From Amphichorda felina (Eukaryota > Ascomycota > Sordariomycetes > Hypocreales > Bionectriaceae), in contig JAEMHR010000054.1 in the NCBI GenBank assembly GCA_016490725.1, positions 1 through 64,000 on the forward strand: a DNA stretch of 64,000 nucleotides, read 5' to 3'. A model generated the notes under the pieces. The model was not told the DNA's origin and ran no database searches. It saw nothing but the letters and a program-made list of their open reading frames with translations. Positions 1 through 10,860 of the stretch are shown piece after piece. A program made the position numbers and the translations under genes. Every line of letters begins with the position of its first letter. Within the stretch, counting starts at the first letter, position 1.

Positions 1-109
1 ATTGCGCTTCACCTGTTCCTGCATGGTGGCAACCCCGCCCTCCACCCCCGCCAACCCCCTATGCATCACACTATCAACCACAACAAGTTGCTAACTGGCC
101 TTCATACAG

Positions 110-599
110 ACCCCTTCGCCGAAGCCGACGAAGACACCGGAGAGACCAAGCAGGCGCAGAATTATATCCATATACGAATCCAACGTACGTCGCCGTCCCA
201 GACTACTCCCATTGCCCCTCCAACAGCTCTTGCCACCCTCACGTGAGCTAGTGGGCATGGGGCCACCGCCATACCGAATAATCATGCTAACAGGTGACTT
301 ACAGAGCGAAATGGACGAAAGACCCTGACTACCGTCCAGGGTCTCCCCAAGAAGTTTGACCAGAAGAAGATTCTGAAGGTCATTAAGAAGAAGTTCGGTA
401 TGTCGCATCCCTGACTGGCGTGAGGCAAGCATCGGCTGACCAATCCGCAGCCTGCAATGGAACCATCGTCAACGACACCGAGATGGGCGAGGTGATTCAG
501 CTTCAGGGAGACCAGAGAAAGGACGTTCAGGAGTTCCTCATCGACAAGAAGGAGGGCCTGGGCCTTGACGGTAAGACGATCAAGGTTCACGGTTTCTAA
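110..599 (+). CDS. SUI1: Translation initiation factor eIF1 (SUI1), 5' end outside window
   Basis: eIF1 binds the 40S subunit and enforces start-codon selection during scanning. Three exons are visible: 110-184, 305-397 and 451-599. Bases 1-109 are the end of an intron, with a GCTAAC branch site near 90 and its acceptor at 109. The visible protein begins at an Asp-Pro-Phe-Ala-Glu-Ala-Asp stretch and runs through the SUI1 core (NGRKTLTTVQGLPKKFD, then KDVQEFLIDKKEGLGLDG) to the family's usual end, KVHGF. Family members carry roughly nine more N-terminal residues, so the first exon with the ATG lies left of position 1. Both visible introns (185-304 and 398-450) have GT/AG ends and keep frame. 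The in-frame ATG at 61 lies inside the intron and is not the start. Identification is firm; only the missing first exon is inferred. Confidence 0.95.
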
Positions 600-1149
600 A
601 CTCACCATGCCCCGTCGCCTCGTCAGCGAGTGCCTTGCCACCCCCTGATGGCGAGAGTGCGCGTCGGGAACGCACAGCCCCAGATTCTGCGCGCCTCGCC
701 ATCTGGACGAGATTGCTTCGGCATCCGAGGCTCCGTCCCTGACGGCTCCAGGACGACGGGCATCCACCAGCGGTGGATTCGTGGTGGGCCAAGGGCCGCG
801 TGTTGGCCTGTGCTCTTTGGCGGCTAGGTGGACATGACTTTGGTAGATGTCTGCATTGCATTGCTATGATCACGCGCAGGGGCCGGACTATGAACAACAG
901 GGAAACTATCGTGGCTTGCCGGTCACTCGTTGCATTCCAGGGCAAGCCCAGCAGTAGTCTAGGCATGTAATACGTGAAAGATTGCCAGAATCAGGTGTCC
1001 CAACCAACTCCTTGCTCGCGTGCTCTCATATCCTTTGTCAACTCGAAACAAAATGCTAGGATAGCATGCCTAGCGTCTAACAGCTCTGCAAAATAACATT
1101 GCCAAAGTCCATGTACTCGGTACTCCCAACGCCTTTTCTAGCCCTTCGT
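600..1149. other. Convergent 3' flank of eIF1 and EOS1
   Basis: Stretch of 550 bases between the stops of two convergent genes. It should hold both 3' untranslated regions. I see no spliced or ATG-started reading frame with support, no RNA gene and no repeat. A CACACCGGTACT-like palindrome was not found; there is one short TACTCGGTACTC motif near 1113. Confidence 0.6.
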
Positions 1150-2140
1150 TTAAAATTCCTTATACTGCTCTAGGTAATCTCGGATCTGGGACGCCGTCCG
1201 GCGGGTTTCGTCCCATACATGCTGCGCTCGCATAAGAACGGGGATGGCCGGGTATGCGGGCTCGGAAACGTATATGTATGCGAGCAGGGTGATCATAGTG
1301 ATGTAGCTGGCAATGGAGAAGACGTTGACAGACGTTGACGTCTCCTTGCGTATGTTGATCTTTTGGTGGGTAATATGGTAGCAAACCGTCAATGTCTGCA
1401 GCGAAAAGTTCTCTTGGTTAGCTCTTTTGCCTTCAGGGTCTTGCCCATCATCTTGATAAGGGCAGTGTACCGTCGCGATGCTGATCCAGCCTGGGAGGAG
1501 GAGGCGGGGGTCATGGAAGCCCCCGGCGAGGGAAAGGAGGATGGACGTGGCGTAGGCGTTGATGGCGTTGATGGTCAGGAGGCGGACCATGGTGGCTTGC
1601 GGGGTATAGTTTATGAGCCTGCGAAGAGCCTGGGTCAGTTCGTGATACCTCTCAAAATGTTTGATCAAGCTGTAGGGAACTAGATGTTACCTACCATCTT
1701 GACATGAGGCAGTCGGTGAAGAAGAAGGACAGGTATCCGGACGCGAAGCACCATATTGCCGCGAGCGCCGTCTCTGTCAGCGGCACGGAGGGATCCTCCG
1801 CGTCCACGACACCGTCATGGTTCCTCTTGACAAGGATCTCTAGCACCCGTAGGAGTAGCCGCAAAGCCGACGGTGTACCCCACCAGACGGCGGGCAGGAT
1901 AGAACTCAGACGGAGGGCGAAGAGCCAGGGGTGCCACGGCTGGGGCACATTCAGGACAACGGCGACGCGCGGCTGGAGGAGGGAGGCTCGCTGGGCGACT
2001 TCGGTCGCGCGGGGGTGCTTGGCGGCGGCGGGAGCCGCGGAGGAGGAGGAGGAGGACGACGGCTTTATGGGTGGGTGCGTCGGTGTGGTGGGCGACGATG
2101 GGACGGAGGAGGCGCGGCTTTGACGAGCGCGGGGGGCCAT
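1150..2140 (-). CDS. EOS1: EOS1-like ER membrane protein (N-glycosylation)
   Basis: Three exons: 2140-1695, 1618-1471 and 1395-1150, giving 279 residues. The joins read ...CLMSRW/LINYTPQAT... and ...ISIAT/TLTVCYH..., both typical of the fungal Eos1 family, an ER multispanning protein linked in yeast to N-glycosylation and oxidative-stress tolerance. The first 55 or so residues are Ser/Pro/Ala-rich and low in complexity, with a run of seven Ser. About five hydrophobic segments follow. Both introns carry clear branch sites; the second has AGCTAAC. The start is the first ATG of the long open frame. The gene is convergent with eIF1. The family assignment rests on remembered conserved motifs; the biochemical role is poorly defined even in yeast. 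Confidence 0.85.
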
Positions 2141-3243
2141 GGCACGGACGGGGCCATGGGGAGAGGGAGGAGGGCGACAGCGGTGGTGGTGGGGGGATTC
2201 CGCTGGTTTTGTTTCGGGGGTGGTGAGAGAGCTCTGCCTCTGGAGAGGACAGAGGAGTTTGGGGCTGGGCGGGAGGGATGACGACGATGTGGGACAGGGG
2301 TTTCAGGGTTCAGTGGGTGGTTCAGTCTTCAGGTCCAGCCCTTCACTATTACAGCCAGGGTGGGTCATGGGCACCTCTGGTGTGGGGGTTGGCGAGACTG
2401 GCGGGAAGTTAGGAGGGTTACGAAATGGTGTTTTCCAATATTTGGGTTTGCCTCATTACTTGTTTTGGATATCGCGACGTCATCGAAAGTTGATTAGATT
2501 ACGAGAAAGAAATGAGTTCGTCGGTTCTTTCTACAGTGTTCAAATTCGTGTGCAACGTGGTTAGGCACTAATTGGCGACATACTGCAATATCATTTGCCC
2601 ATGGACTTATCATGGGACTATTGATCTCTCGACTAGTAATTTTTAGTCCAACATGAGACCATATATACTTGTCTTAGAATCAGTATACATTCGTTCCAAT
2701 ACTACGCAACGGCCTCTTCCTCGTTCCTAATTTCTCGGTCATAAAATATGAAAGTACTTGGTGGGATATACTACACGCATGGTTAGAACGTGCAGAAAAG
2801 TGATCAAACCGGCACATACCCAAATTAGAAAGCACAAGAATAATGTAGCAATGTTTGGAAATATTTCACTACCGAGTAAGCATTTGTCGATATATAAAAC
2901 AAACAAATACGTCCAGCGGGTAGTCCCGCAGACAGAAAGCAAATGATTACTATTACTGAAACTATAGGTAATCTCAAGAGCGATAAGGGTACATGGATAC
3001 CTGAAATGGATCCAGTTATACCCACTATATGCGACTTGTAACACTTTGCCCGATCTTGATAAACTATCCCAATATGATCTTCGCACTCGATGTTCCCTGC
3101 GACGATAATGCCGAGAATAATTGTACAATCTTGCAGTATATTAGCAGAAAAGGGTTGGTCTCATGACTCAAAGATTGTCGACGGAGCCGCTTGACTAACA
3201 AATATGAAAACTTAGGTAGTATTATCTTGCTGCGATACCTCGT
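2141..3243. other. Intergenic: EOS1 upstream region and 3' flank of the F-box-like gene
   Basis: About 1.1 kb. Positions 2141-2560 are G-rich on the plus strand and probably include the EOS1 leader and promoter. From about 2580 to 3240 the base composition becomes clearly AT-rich, unlike the genes on either side. A minus-strand open frame at 2739-3128 has no ATG and was not accepted as a gene. No RNA gene seen. Confidence 0.55.
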
Positions 3244-4536
3244 TTACGCGAGATCCGGGTCAGTGCAAGGCTCGTACGAACTGGATACAGAAGCATCCCA
3301 TAGTGTCCCTTCGACAGCAAGTTGCAGCACTTTCCGCTGACAAAAGTTGGGGTATCCTGCCTTGTCCCAAGCGTTGTCATTATGATATGGCTCAGGATTT
3401 ATGGCAGTTTCAGTCACCAAGTCCTTAAGCCTGCCTTGTTTGACTCGAATGCGGTTGTTGGGATCGAGGCCGCGCCACGAAGGAACAAGCGAGGACCAAT
3501 CGATTTGGTCCAAGAGAGCATCCAGCTCCACAAAAGTCAAGGCTCGAGGGCTACTCAGGACTTCCCTTCGAGACTGACCACTAGCCTCGGCGATGGCAGA
3601 GATCCAGGTATCCTTAACATCCAGAAACTCATCCATATAGTTAACTAGACCATCCGGACGAGTAAAGACTGCCAGCTCAAAATGCTGCTTCTTCGCCATA
3701 GAGCGCCAGATACTGCTGCCAGGCTCCAAGTTGGCATTGTAGAGGGCAAGATGGCGCAATTTGGGCCAAGAAGTCTCCCAGACTGGCGACTCCTCCACGG
3801 ATAGATCGGAAAAGAAGAGCTCATTTCGGATGCTGACAAACTCCTCCATGTTAACGAGGGCCTCAAATGCGTAGCGGAGCATTAGCCTGATGCCTCTGAT
3901 ATCATCCTCCGGATAGAGACTGCGCAGGGGCATATCGATGATCAGTCGCTTGAGTGTTGGAGCGACGGTGGTGAGAATGGCATGCACGACCAAGGTAATG
4001 GTGAGATTATCAAGGGCTGGGAGCCAGGTTTCCCATGAGCTGACCGAGCTGGAATCATCTAATGAGTAGTCCCCACCGGCTCGGTTGCTACCCAGTAGGT
4101 CTATGGCAAACTCTGCCGACGAATATCGGCCAGCTGGAGCCTGGACCCCAGACAAGGGAAGTTCCTCACCCTCCGCGTCGAAACCGTCGTAATTTTCTGG
4201 AAAGGGTGCGAGAAATAGACTCTCCACCTCGCGTAGGCCACGGCCCGCCCTCGGGTCCGACCTGATGAACGCAGGGGGCGAGCATGACAGACACTGGACG
4301 AAAGACTCGGCGCGCTCTCTAGAATCAAGGTACACGCAGTGTCGGCGGAGGATTCTTACGGCTGGGAAGTAGAGGGCTAAGCAGACCCTGGACAAAGAGA
4401 CCAGTGTCTTTGTTGACCCGTGCCATGGAGGGAGTATGGCTCGCGGGTTGTCAGGTATGAGAGACTCCACAATAAGCAACATAAGTTCTAATGGGAGGAT
4501 GGGCGACAGAGCCCTGTTGTCGACGGGAGATGCCAT
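3244..4536 (-). CDS. F-box-like domain protein, otherwise uncharacterised
   Basis: Single-exon gene of 430 residues starting at the first ATG. Residues about 10-62 fit a fungal F-box (LPLELMLLIVESLIP, then a SLSRVCLALYFPAVRI segment), the motif that binds Skp1 in SCF ubiquitin ligases. The remainder has LALYNANLEPGS-like segments but no repeat or domain I can name; such C-terminal parts usually choose the substrate. A TATA-like CTTATAAG sits at 4658-4665, about 120 bases upstream of the ATG. The gene is flanked on both sides by AT-rich DNA and lies apart from the conserved block, which suggests an accessory, lineage-specific gene. The F-box call is moderate; no target is implied. Confidence 0.65.
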   Translation of the reverse strand: MASPVDNRALSPILPLELMLLIVESLIPDNPRAILPPWHGSTKTLVSLSRVCLALYFPAVRILRRHCVYLDSRERAESFVQCLSCSPPAFIRSDPRAGRGLREVESLFLAPFPENYDGFDAEGEELPLSGVQAPAGRYSSAEFAIDLLGSNRAGGDYSLDDSSSVSSWETWLPALDNLTITLVVHAILTTVAPTLKRLIIDMPLRSLYPEDDIRGIRLMLRYAFEALVNMEEFVSIRNELFFSDLSVEESPVWETSWPKLRHLALYNANLEPGSSIWRSMAKKQHFELAVFTRPDGLVNYMDEFLDVKDTWISAIAEASGQSRREVLSSPRALTFVELDALLDQIDWSSLVPSWRGLDPNNRIRVKQGRLKDLVTETAINPEPYHNDNAWDKAGYPNFCQRKVLQLAVEGTLWDASVSSSYEPCTDPDLA

Positions 4537-4723
4537 TGTGATGGATAGCGGGCTAGCAATGGTTTGTTTTCAGGTTGTCAAATGATGTAAGGTAAAGTTT
4601 TGAATAAATGTGAGTCTTGGGTAGCGAGGATGTGTAAAAGATCTGGGGCAGGGGAGGCTTATAAGGCTGTTATTCCTAAAGGAGCTCGCTGGCTAACGGC
4701 CACGTCAGACCGAGCCTCCTCGC

Positions 4724-4868
4724 AGACCCCAAAGAATTCTAATTCTAAATAGACGTAGAATATTATCGCCACAAACCCTAAAGAAGTCTAATTTCTAAGT
4801 AGACATGGCATTCAGCCCCATAAACCTCAAAAATTTCTGATTCAAATTAGCCGTGGCGTCGCTCTCCG
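4724..4868. repeat. Degenerate tandem repeat, about 3 x 48 bp
   Basis: Three successive units begin near 4726, 4775 and 4823. Each has the layout ACCC(T/C)AAA - about 9 bases - TCTAATTCTAA - ATAGACGTGG-like end. Units differ by many substitutions but keep spacing of 48-49 bases. No open frame runs through them. Confidence 0.55.
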
Positions 4869-5288
4869 TAGACATTGTGAACTCTCTTTCGGACCTTCTA
4901 GGTACATCCAGACCGTAGCTTTTCTTAATTTATTAGAAAGAAACCATAATGCCTCTGGTAATTTATTCTAAATTGCTGACAAAGATGGTACGAGGCGTAG
5001 GGCCCTATCCGTTACGTGGTTATACCACTAGCTCTGGTCGAGAGCCTACGGGTTCTAGGGGCCGGCCTATTGTCACCATGTACCACCAAGAGTACGACGA
5101 TCGACCGTAAAATATATTTCAGGACTCTCAGAATACCTCTTAATAGTCGAGGAACAAGTTTATTCAACCGACTATCGATCATCATACATCATAAGCGAAT
5201 AATTAGTATATTATCTGCAGATATAGAAATCCCGTAGGCATAGGTATCTCGAATCTGTAGAATAGCAGCTCTTCACTTTACATAAGAA

Positions 5289-5642
5289 TTAGCCAATTCG
5301 TATAGGAAAAACGAGCTCCGGGCCCTTCGAGAGCAACGTAAATTCTCTTTCTGCGTCTTCTAGATTGTAGAGTCGCATGGCTATTATCCCCTCCTGTTTC
5401 AACAAGGGTCCCTTCAAAGTCTGTGATAATATTTTGGCTGACCAGAATTTGCGCTTTTCATCTATAAGTGAAACAGGAATATTTATACAGCTTTTCGAAC
5501 AAGGTGGATTGAGCTTATACATGGGAATATTGACCGAGGTTAGGATGGTGTTGTAAATGAGCAACGATTCTCTATACTTGAAACGGAATTCGGGTTTGTC
5601 GTCTACAATTTCATACCACCCTTTGGCTTTGGAGCCACCCAA
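5289..5642 (-). pseudogene. ATG-less open frame, possible gene relic
   Basis: An open frame of about 117 codons (about 133 if read back to the upstream stop) without an initiating ATG near its 5' end. It encodes a plausible mixed globular sequence (YEIVDDKPEFRFKYRES, later CSKSCINIPVSLIDEKRKFW). It lies in the AT-rich island and I recognise no family. It could be an internal exon of an unannotated spliced gene, a fragment of a decayed gene, or chance. I favour a relic because of its surroundings. Confidence 0.25.
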
Positions 5643-5731
5643 TAAGTATACGTCTCTCGATCTAATCGTCGTATTCTTCCCCTAAGCTGGGCCGGTCCGG
5701 GTCCAGCTTTTCACTTCAAACAGCCGCCACC

Positions 5732-5934
5732 ATGAAGCCTTTGCAGCTGCCTATGTATACAATGTCAGTCGCATTTCGACGTTTGGATAATCAATGGGTA
5801 CGTTGCCGTTGCCTGAAATTGACTCTCTAATACGCTTCGTTCTACCCCTATAGACTCCATGTGATCCTGACCTGTGTTCGTCGTCGATAGGCGAACCCAG
5901 ACGAGCCCTGTTGGACTGCGTGCCTTGCCAATGA
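5732..5934 (+). CDS. Possible small two-exon gene, 48-residue Cys-containing peptide
   Basis: An ATG at 5732 stands in a perfect GCCGCCACCATG context. Exon 5732-5797 would join exon 5854-5934 across a 56-base intron (GTACGT donor, CTATAG acceptor) in frame, giving 48 residues. The second exon has four Cys (TPCDPDLCSSS and DCVPCQ). There is no clear signal peptide. No family is recognised. The start context and good donor are the only support; expression data would be needed to believe it. Confidence 0.25.
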
Positions 5935-7490
5935 TTTCTCCTTGGTATTGGGCTTGCTTTCCCCAGTATTATTTGGAAATCTGATCTCTTGGACGTAAGG
6001 GGTGGAGGAGTCGGACTGTTAGTTCTGTTTGAAACTGTGTTGCAAACGACGGTCGCCCTGACAGAAGCTGGAGATGGGGATCTATGACATGTGTTCTATG
6101 AAGAATACAGTCAGTTTGTGCCCTTCAACTCAAGCCATGGGCTTTTGGGGTTCTGGATTGTTTACCTACAGTGTAGTATGCCATGAGAAATTATCATCGG
6201 GGACTCAACGTACGGAGAATGCTTCCAGCAGCTATGTGCCACTGAGTGTGTTGCGTCCCATGACAGGTGACCTAAACAGCTTATTTATATAGTGTGTCAA
6301 ATGGGGATCTGACTTGAATGATTTCCCCATCTCTTATTGTCTCGGGGATTGCGCTCCGGATCTCACCGTCTCGCGTTGGTTGTTTGGCTAGAGCCCTGTG
6401 ATGCAATCGGGCAGGCTCTAGCACTTCGTTCTCATCATCCGCGCTCCTTTTCTCGCTTCAAATATATTCAATACCTCGTATTCGTTATTCGGAACTTATA
6501 GCAGGTTGATAGTATGGCCGGGTTTGTTTCGCCAAGGTCAGACTAGCCTTTGTGGTTCTGCGGCGACGACATACCCGACATAACAGCGCGGAGTCCACGG
6601 ACTAGGAAGTCAGAATAGGTAGGCTCCGAGGAGACTAATCTTGAGTGGAGGTCTCAAGATAATCCTGAAGTTGAATTAGTGCCTTGTTGTCGTGTTTGAG
6701 GTGGGCGTTGTTTAGAAATGGTAAACCGGCAAGGTCTGAGCAAACATGATTGTCAGTCAGTAGTACTGGTAGGTACGGAGATAAATGCAGAAAGGAGGCG
6801 TGCCAACAATTACCACAGAAGAATCTTTGTTCCATGGGGCTCTGGTTGGGACGCTTGTCTCGTACAAAGAGATATAAGATGACGCATCGAGGAGGGGCCA
6901 TCCAAGATGTTTGCTGTGGTACGGAAATCTTTATGCTGGACGCAGATGGACTAGCCTATAAGACCATTAAGATGGTGACATATTGCATAGGAGCTCCTGA
7001 ATTACCGCTCGGGCCTTCATAATGGAAGTCTCTCCAGGGCAGTATAGGGGGGAGCGGAGGCCTATGGGCTGCTCTTGCCCTTGTAGGACCGGCTGACCTC
7101 GACTTACCATGGTGCACCTGCCCTGGACTTGCCTTCTTCCCTGACCGCTCCCCCTTTTCCTTCTTCCCACTTCTTCTCCCTTCTCTTCCCATTTTCTCAA
7201 AAACATCACAACATCGCGCCTTCACTTCGTGTCGAGGAATAGGGCATCACCAGCAGAACACCCAGGCGTCCACTTGCATTAGCAGGACCTTCGCTTGGGG
7301 ATATTCTTTCTGTTTGGCCCCTTTTCTCGCCAAATTTCCCGCTTCGTCTCTCAAGTTTGTTCCGCCAACTCTCTAGTCATACCACTTCACCTCTTTTCTC
7401 TACCACTCATCACAACCACTCTTCATCGTCAAGCATCACAAAGAGAGTCATCCATCTTATCTGGGCTTGCCTAGAGCTAGTGAAATCAAG

Positions 7491-7580
7491 GTAAGTCATC
7501 ATCTAATTTGTTTGGTCATCCAAATCCCCTACCTTAGTCAAGATGGTTTCGACTGACGACATGCCTCTGCTTCTCTGTAG
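7491..7580 (+). other. Intron in the 5' leader of the RRM gene
   Basis: A consensus donor GTAAGT at 7491 and acceptor CTGTAG ending at 7580 define a 90-base intron that ends exactly one base before the ATG at 7581. An intron touching the start codon means splicing sets the start-codon context. Confidence 0.6.
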
Positions 7581-10500
7581 ATGTCTGGTCACAGACACCC
7601 GACGATGAACTCGTCCACGGGAGATGGGCTTCGCAAGGCTTTCTCCTATGAGCCTCTCGCTAATCTAAATGATTCGTCTTCATCTGATGGGGATAGGCCT
7701 TCCCCAGACGGAGGTACGTCTGAACCCCCTTACTTTGCATGGCCCTCCTCCGTCTTGGTTTCGATACCCCATTTTCGATCCAACTTAGTCGAATCCGTTG
7801 AAGGGAGAGAACTTATCCCATAATTCCTAAGGAAACAACCTACACACCCTTTGGCAGACCCTCAATTGACTGAGTATCAACCGGGAGATTGGCTTTCCCC
7901 GGAAACCGCCTAGCATGCTTCATAACCAATCTCTGCCTCTTGTATAGAGTTTCCAAAAGTTCCCTTTATCAGTGAAAATAACTCTCATTTTCTCTGTACT
8001 CTTTTTTGTCTAGTTGTCGAACTCTCTGACAGTGTGATTTCGAGTCTCGAGCTGACTTTCCTATTAAGGTGTTCGCTTCGGTCGTCGTCGCCTGAAGGCC
8101 AATTCGATGTCACCTCTCAAGTCGTAAGTTTACTCGCACTTTCAGTACCTTTTCTAGCATAAATCTAACAGTCCTTCAGCTCATTCAAGCAGGAGTCATC
8201 ATCGTCGTCTTCTAATGACGATGACGAAGATGACGGGCAGCCTGAAATCGAGCCTGGGTATAGCCAACTCTCCCAGTGTATCAGAACTCCTAGCTAACGT
8301 TAACTCAAGAACCGGTGCTTATCTAAAGCCTGAGCACGAAGATGACGTTTTCGTGGACCGTTTCCCCGGAGATTTCCCTCCTAAACATGATGAGGATGAG
8401 CAGGCCATTTGGCCCAAGTCCCCGCAAGAGTTCAAGAAGAGCGAGGAGCTTGCTTTGGCCCAATCTGAAGCTTCTGCTGTTGATGCTCAGGGAATTTATC
8501 CTCCAACAGCATGCATTTTTGTGGCAAAGTATGTTCTTGCTCTTTAATTTCTCTTGTTGTCTTTTTGTTCTGATCGATGATGGTTAACAACTGTCCAATT
8601 TAATAGCCTCACGCAAACGGTCCGCGATGAGCGTCTTGAGGCGGAAGTCACAAGAATTTTCAGTCGATTTGGTACGACCTTTGTCAAAATCCGCCGAGAT
8701 AGCCGACAGATGCCATTTGCCTTCTGTCAGTATACTGTATGTCTTTATCTGTTCCTTTTTCGCGACCAATGCTGACCTCATCCAGTGCGAGAAGGATGCC
8801 GAACTCGCTGTTGAGAAGGGAAAAGGCATAGTCATTTTTGGACGTGCCTGTCGGACTGAGAAGGCCAAAGCCAACTGTATGTTTGCCTCCCAAATTTAAT
8901 AGCGCTATTTTTAACCAAACTGCAGCTGTCTTTATCGTCTACAAGGCTTCGGGAAGCCCTATCTCTGAGAATGACGCTTTTCGACTTCTAGACCCTCTTG
9001 GTGCTATCTCCAACATCGAGCCTCTCGACGAGCAGCTGCGTCAGGATTTCGGACTGCCCCCTGCTGCTGTAGTATACTTCAAGATGTACGACTCTCGACG
9101 AGACGTACTCAAGGTAAGCTTGAACCAAAGGCAACTAGACTCGCCAAATTTTGACTCGCTTATAGGCTGTCAAGAGCCAGAAACGATTCGTAGTTTTACC
9201 ATACGGGGATGGAAAGATCACCAAGACCACCACACCCGGCTCAGCTCGACGAAGTGGAACCAACACAATGGATCAGTTGGCGCGATACGAAATTGATCGT
9301 CGGTCCGCCTACTTTGGCAATCTTCCTCGTGACATGACAGAAGAAGAACTGCGAGAGATTGCAATTTCCTGCGGACAGGTTGGCGAAATTACACTGAATC
9401 GTAAACCGATCGCTGGTGGTGCCGGTAAGCGAGTCACCGTCAAGATATTGCTTCAACCAGATCACTGACATTGAGCACAGCTGAAACGGTGTTTGCTTTC
9501 GTAGAGTTCATTCGACCAGACTCAGTCGAAGATGTCGTACGGACCTATGTATGGCCAACTTTTCATTATACCTGAGACTGAGTTAATATAGCTAACATCG
9601 TTTTAGCACAATATCGAGCTGCGCGGGCACATCATCCGAGTCCAACGAAAGCAATCTAGGATTTTCGAAGCCCCCCCGCAGAGTCCCCATCCTCGTACCC
9701 CGGCTCCAATCGCGCCCTCCCCTTACCAGTACAGAGGAAGAGACTACACTCCCTCAGGATCGTCCAGTTATGGTCGACACTCTGCTTCTTTGAGCCGGTC
9801 ATCCAGACCTCCAGTGCTGGACTCCCCTTCATCTGGCTACAATGCTCAGATGCGAACTCCCGTCCGCAACTTTTACAACACCCCAGGCCAGCCAACATCG
9901 AGATTTAGCGATTCGTCTCATGGATCCTTCCGTGCGACTCACAGGACTCCAGCGAGTTCTTCAAGAATACAGAGCCGCGAACCTTGGAACACGCCAGCTC
10001 GGTTCATCCCTGAGCGTGTTTCCTCAGTCCGGCATTCTATTCAGAGCTCATCTTCGGCCTCTGCGCATGAAGAGACTACCCCTAAATCCAAGGGAAAAGC
10101 GCCTGTGCGCTCTGTTTATCTCCAAAAGCACAGCGAAACCAAACCGCGAGTTTCGTTTTTACAGGGCATGGGGGAGCCAAAGACGAGCCCTAAGGTCGAA
10201 TTGGGCTCCAAGATCCAGCCCGACGAAGCTGATGGAGGTGAAGAAAGATTGGAATCCGATTCTGAAACTAAGGCTGAAGCATCTTGCCAGTATGATGCTG
10301 ATGATGAAGCCGACAAAGCGAAAGATGAGGAGGCTTATGGTGAGAAGACTGAACATGAACACTGTGGAGATGGAAAGTCTGAAGATGAAAAGTCTGAGGA
10401 CGAGGAACGACGTTCTCCTGAGAAGCGACCAGGCCATCTTGCGCCGCCGCCGCCTCCACCACCGCCATATGCAATGCCATACGGCTACATACCTTCGCCT

Positions 10501-10860
10501 ATCAACCCTTACGGCCATCCCTCAATGCCATACGGTATGGGAGGTGCTTACGCTCCTCCACTTCACCCAGCCATTCTGAATAGCTATATGGGCTACCCTC
10601 CAGGATTTATCTGGTCCGATCCGTACGGTAACCCGATGTACACTGGCCTTGGACCTGGGATGACTAGTCCGCCCAAGAGATCGTCCTCTCCGGATGCACC
10701 CCCGACACCAACTCGTGCTGGTGCGACCGATTCTCGGAACAAAAATAAATCGCCAGAGTCCTCTGAGGCTAGGGGGAAATTGCCTGAGCACTCTGAGACC
10801 AAGAAAAAATCGTCCGAGTCCTTTCCAGACAACGTTAAAGGCAAAGGCTCCCCCAAGTAA
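7581..10860 (+). CDS. RNA-binding protein with three RRM domains
   Basis: Ten coding exons: 7581-7713, 8069-8123, 8180-8257, 8310-8528, 8607-8736, 8786-8876, 8926-9113, 9166-9424, 9481-9548 and 9607-10860; the joins keep frame and give 824 residues. RRM1 (about 156-232) begins ACIFVANLTQTV and has the RNP-1-like stretch QMPFAFCQYT. RRM2 (about 236-312) begins SVFIVYKASG and is more divergent. RRM3 (about 343-425) begins RRSAYFGNLPRDMTEEEL. An acidic Ser-rich segment precedes RRM1. After RRM3 come a Ser/Pro-rich part, an acidic region (SEDEKSEDEERR) and a Pro/Tyr/Gly-rich tail with eight Pro in a row near residue 685, typical of condensing mRNA-binding proteins. The first coding intron is long (355 bases), so an extra small exon there is possible. 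It is probably a post-transcriptional regulator; I cannot match it to a named yeast protein. Confidence 0.8.

Larger units (their letters stand above)
4537..7490. other. Gene-poor AT-rich island and promoter of the RRM gene
   Basis: Nearly 3 kb without a convincing conserved gene. It contains the upstream region of the F-box gene, a decayed tandem repeat (4724-4868), an ATG-less open frame (5289-5642) and a possible tiny spliced gene (5732-5934). From about 4700 to 5650 the DNA is much richer in A/T than the neighbouring genes and dense in stop codons in most frames, which resembles old sequence decayed by RIP (repeat-induced point mutation). From about 7120 to 7420 it becomes pyrimidine-rich (CCCTTTTCCTTCTTCCCA-like tracts), as is usual in core promoters of highly expressed fungal genes; this should be the promoter and leader of the RNA-binding protein gene. 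Confidence 0.5.

Noticed and set aside
61..246. ATG at 61 as the start of eIF1
   Set aside because: The bases before 110 form the end of an intron with branch site and acceptor; the residues they would encode do not match eIF1.
2739..3128. Minus-strand open frame of 129 codons with a hydrophobic C-terminal part
   Set aside because: It begins with a non-ATG codon, lies in AT-rich DNA and shows no splice signals or family motifs.
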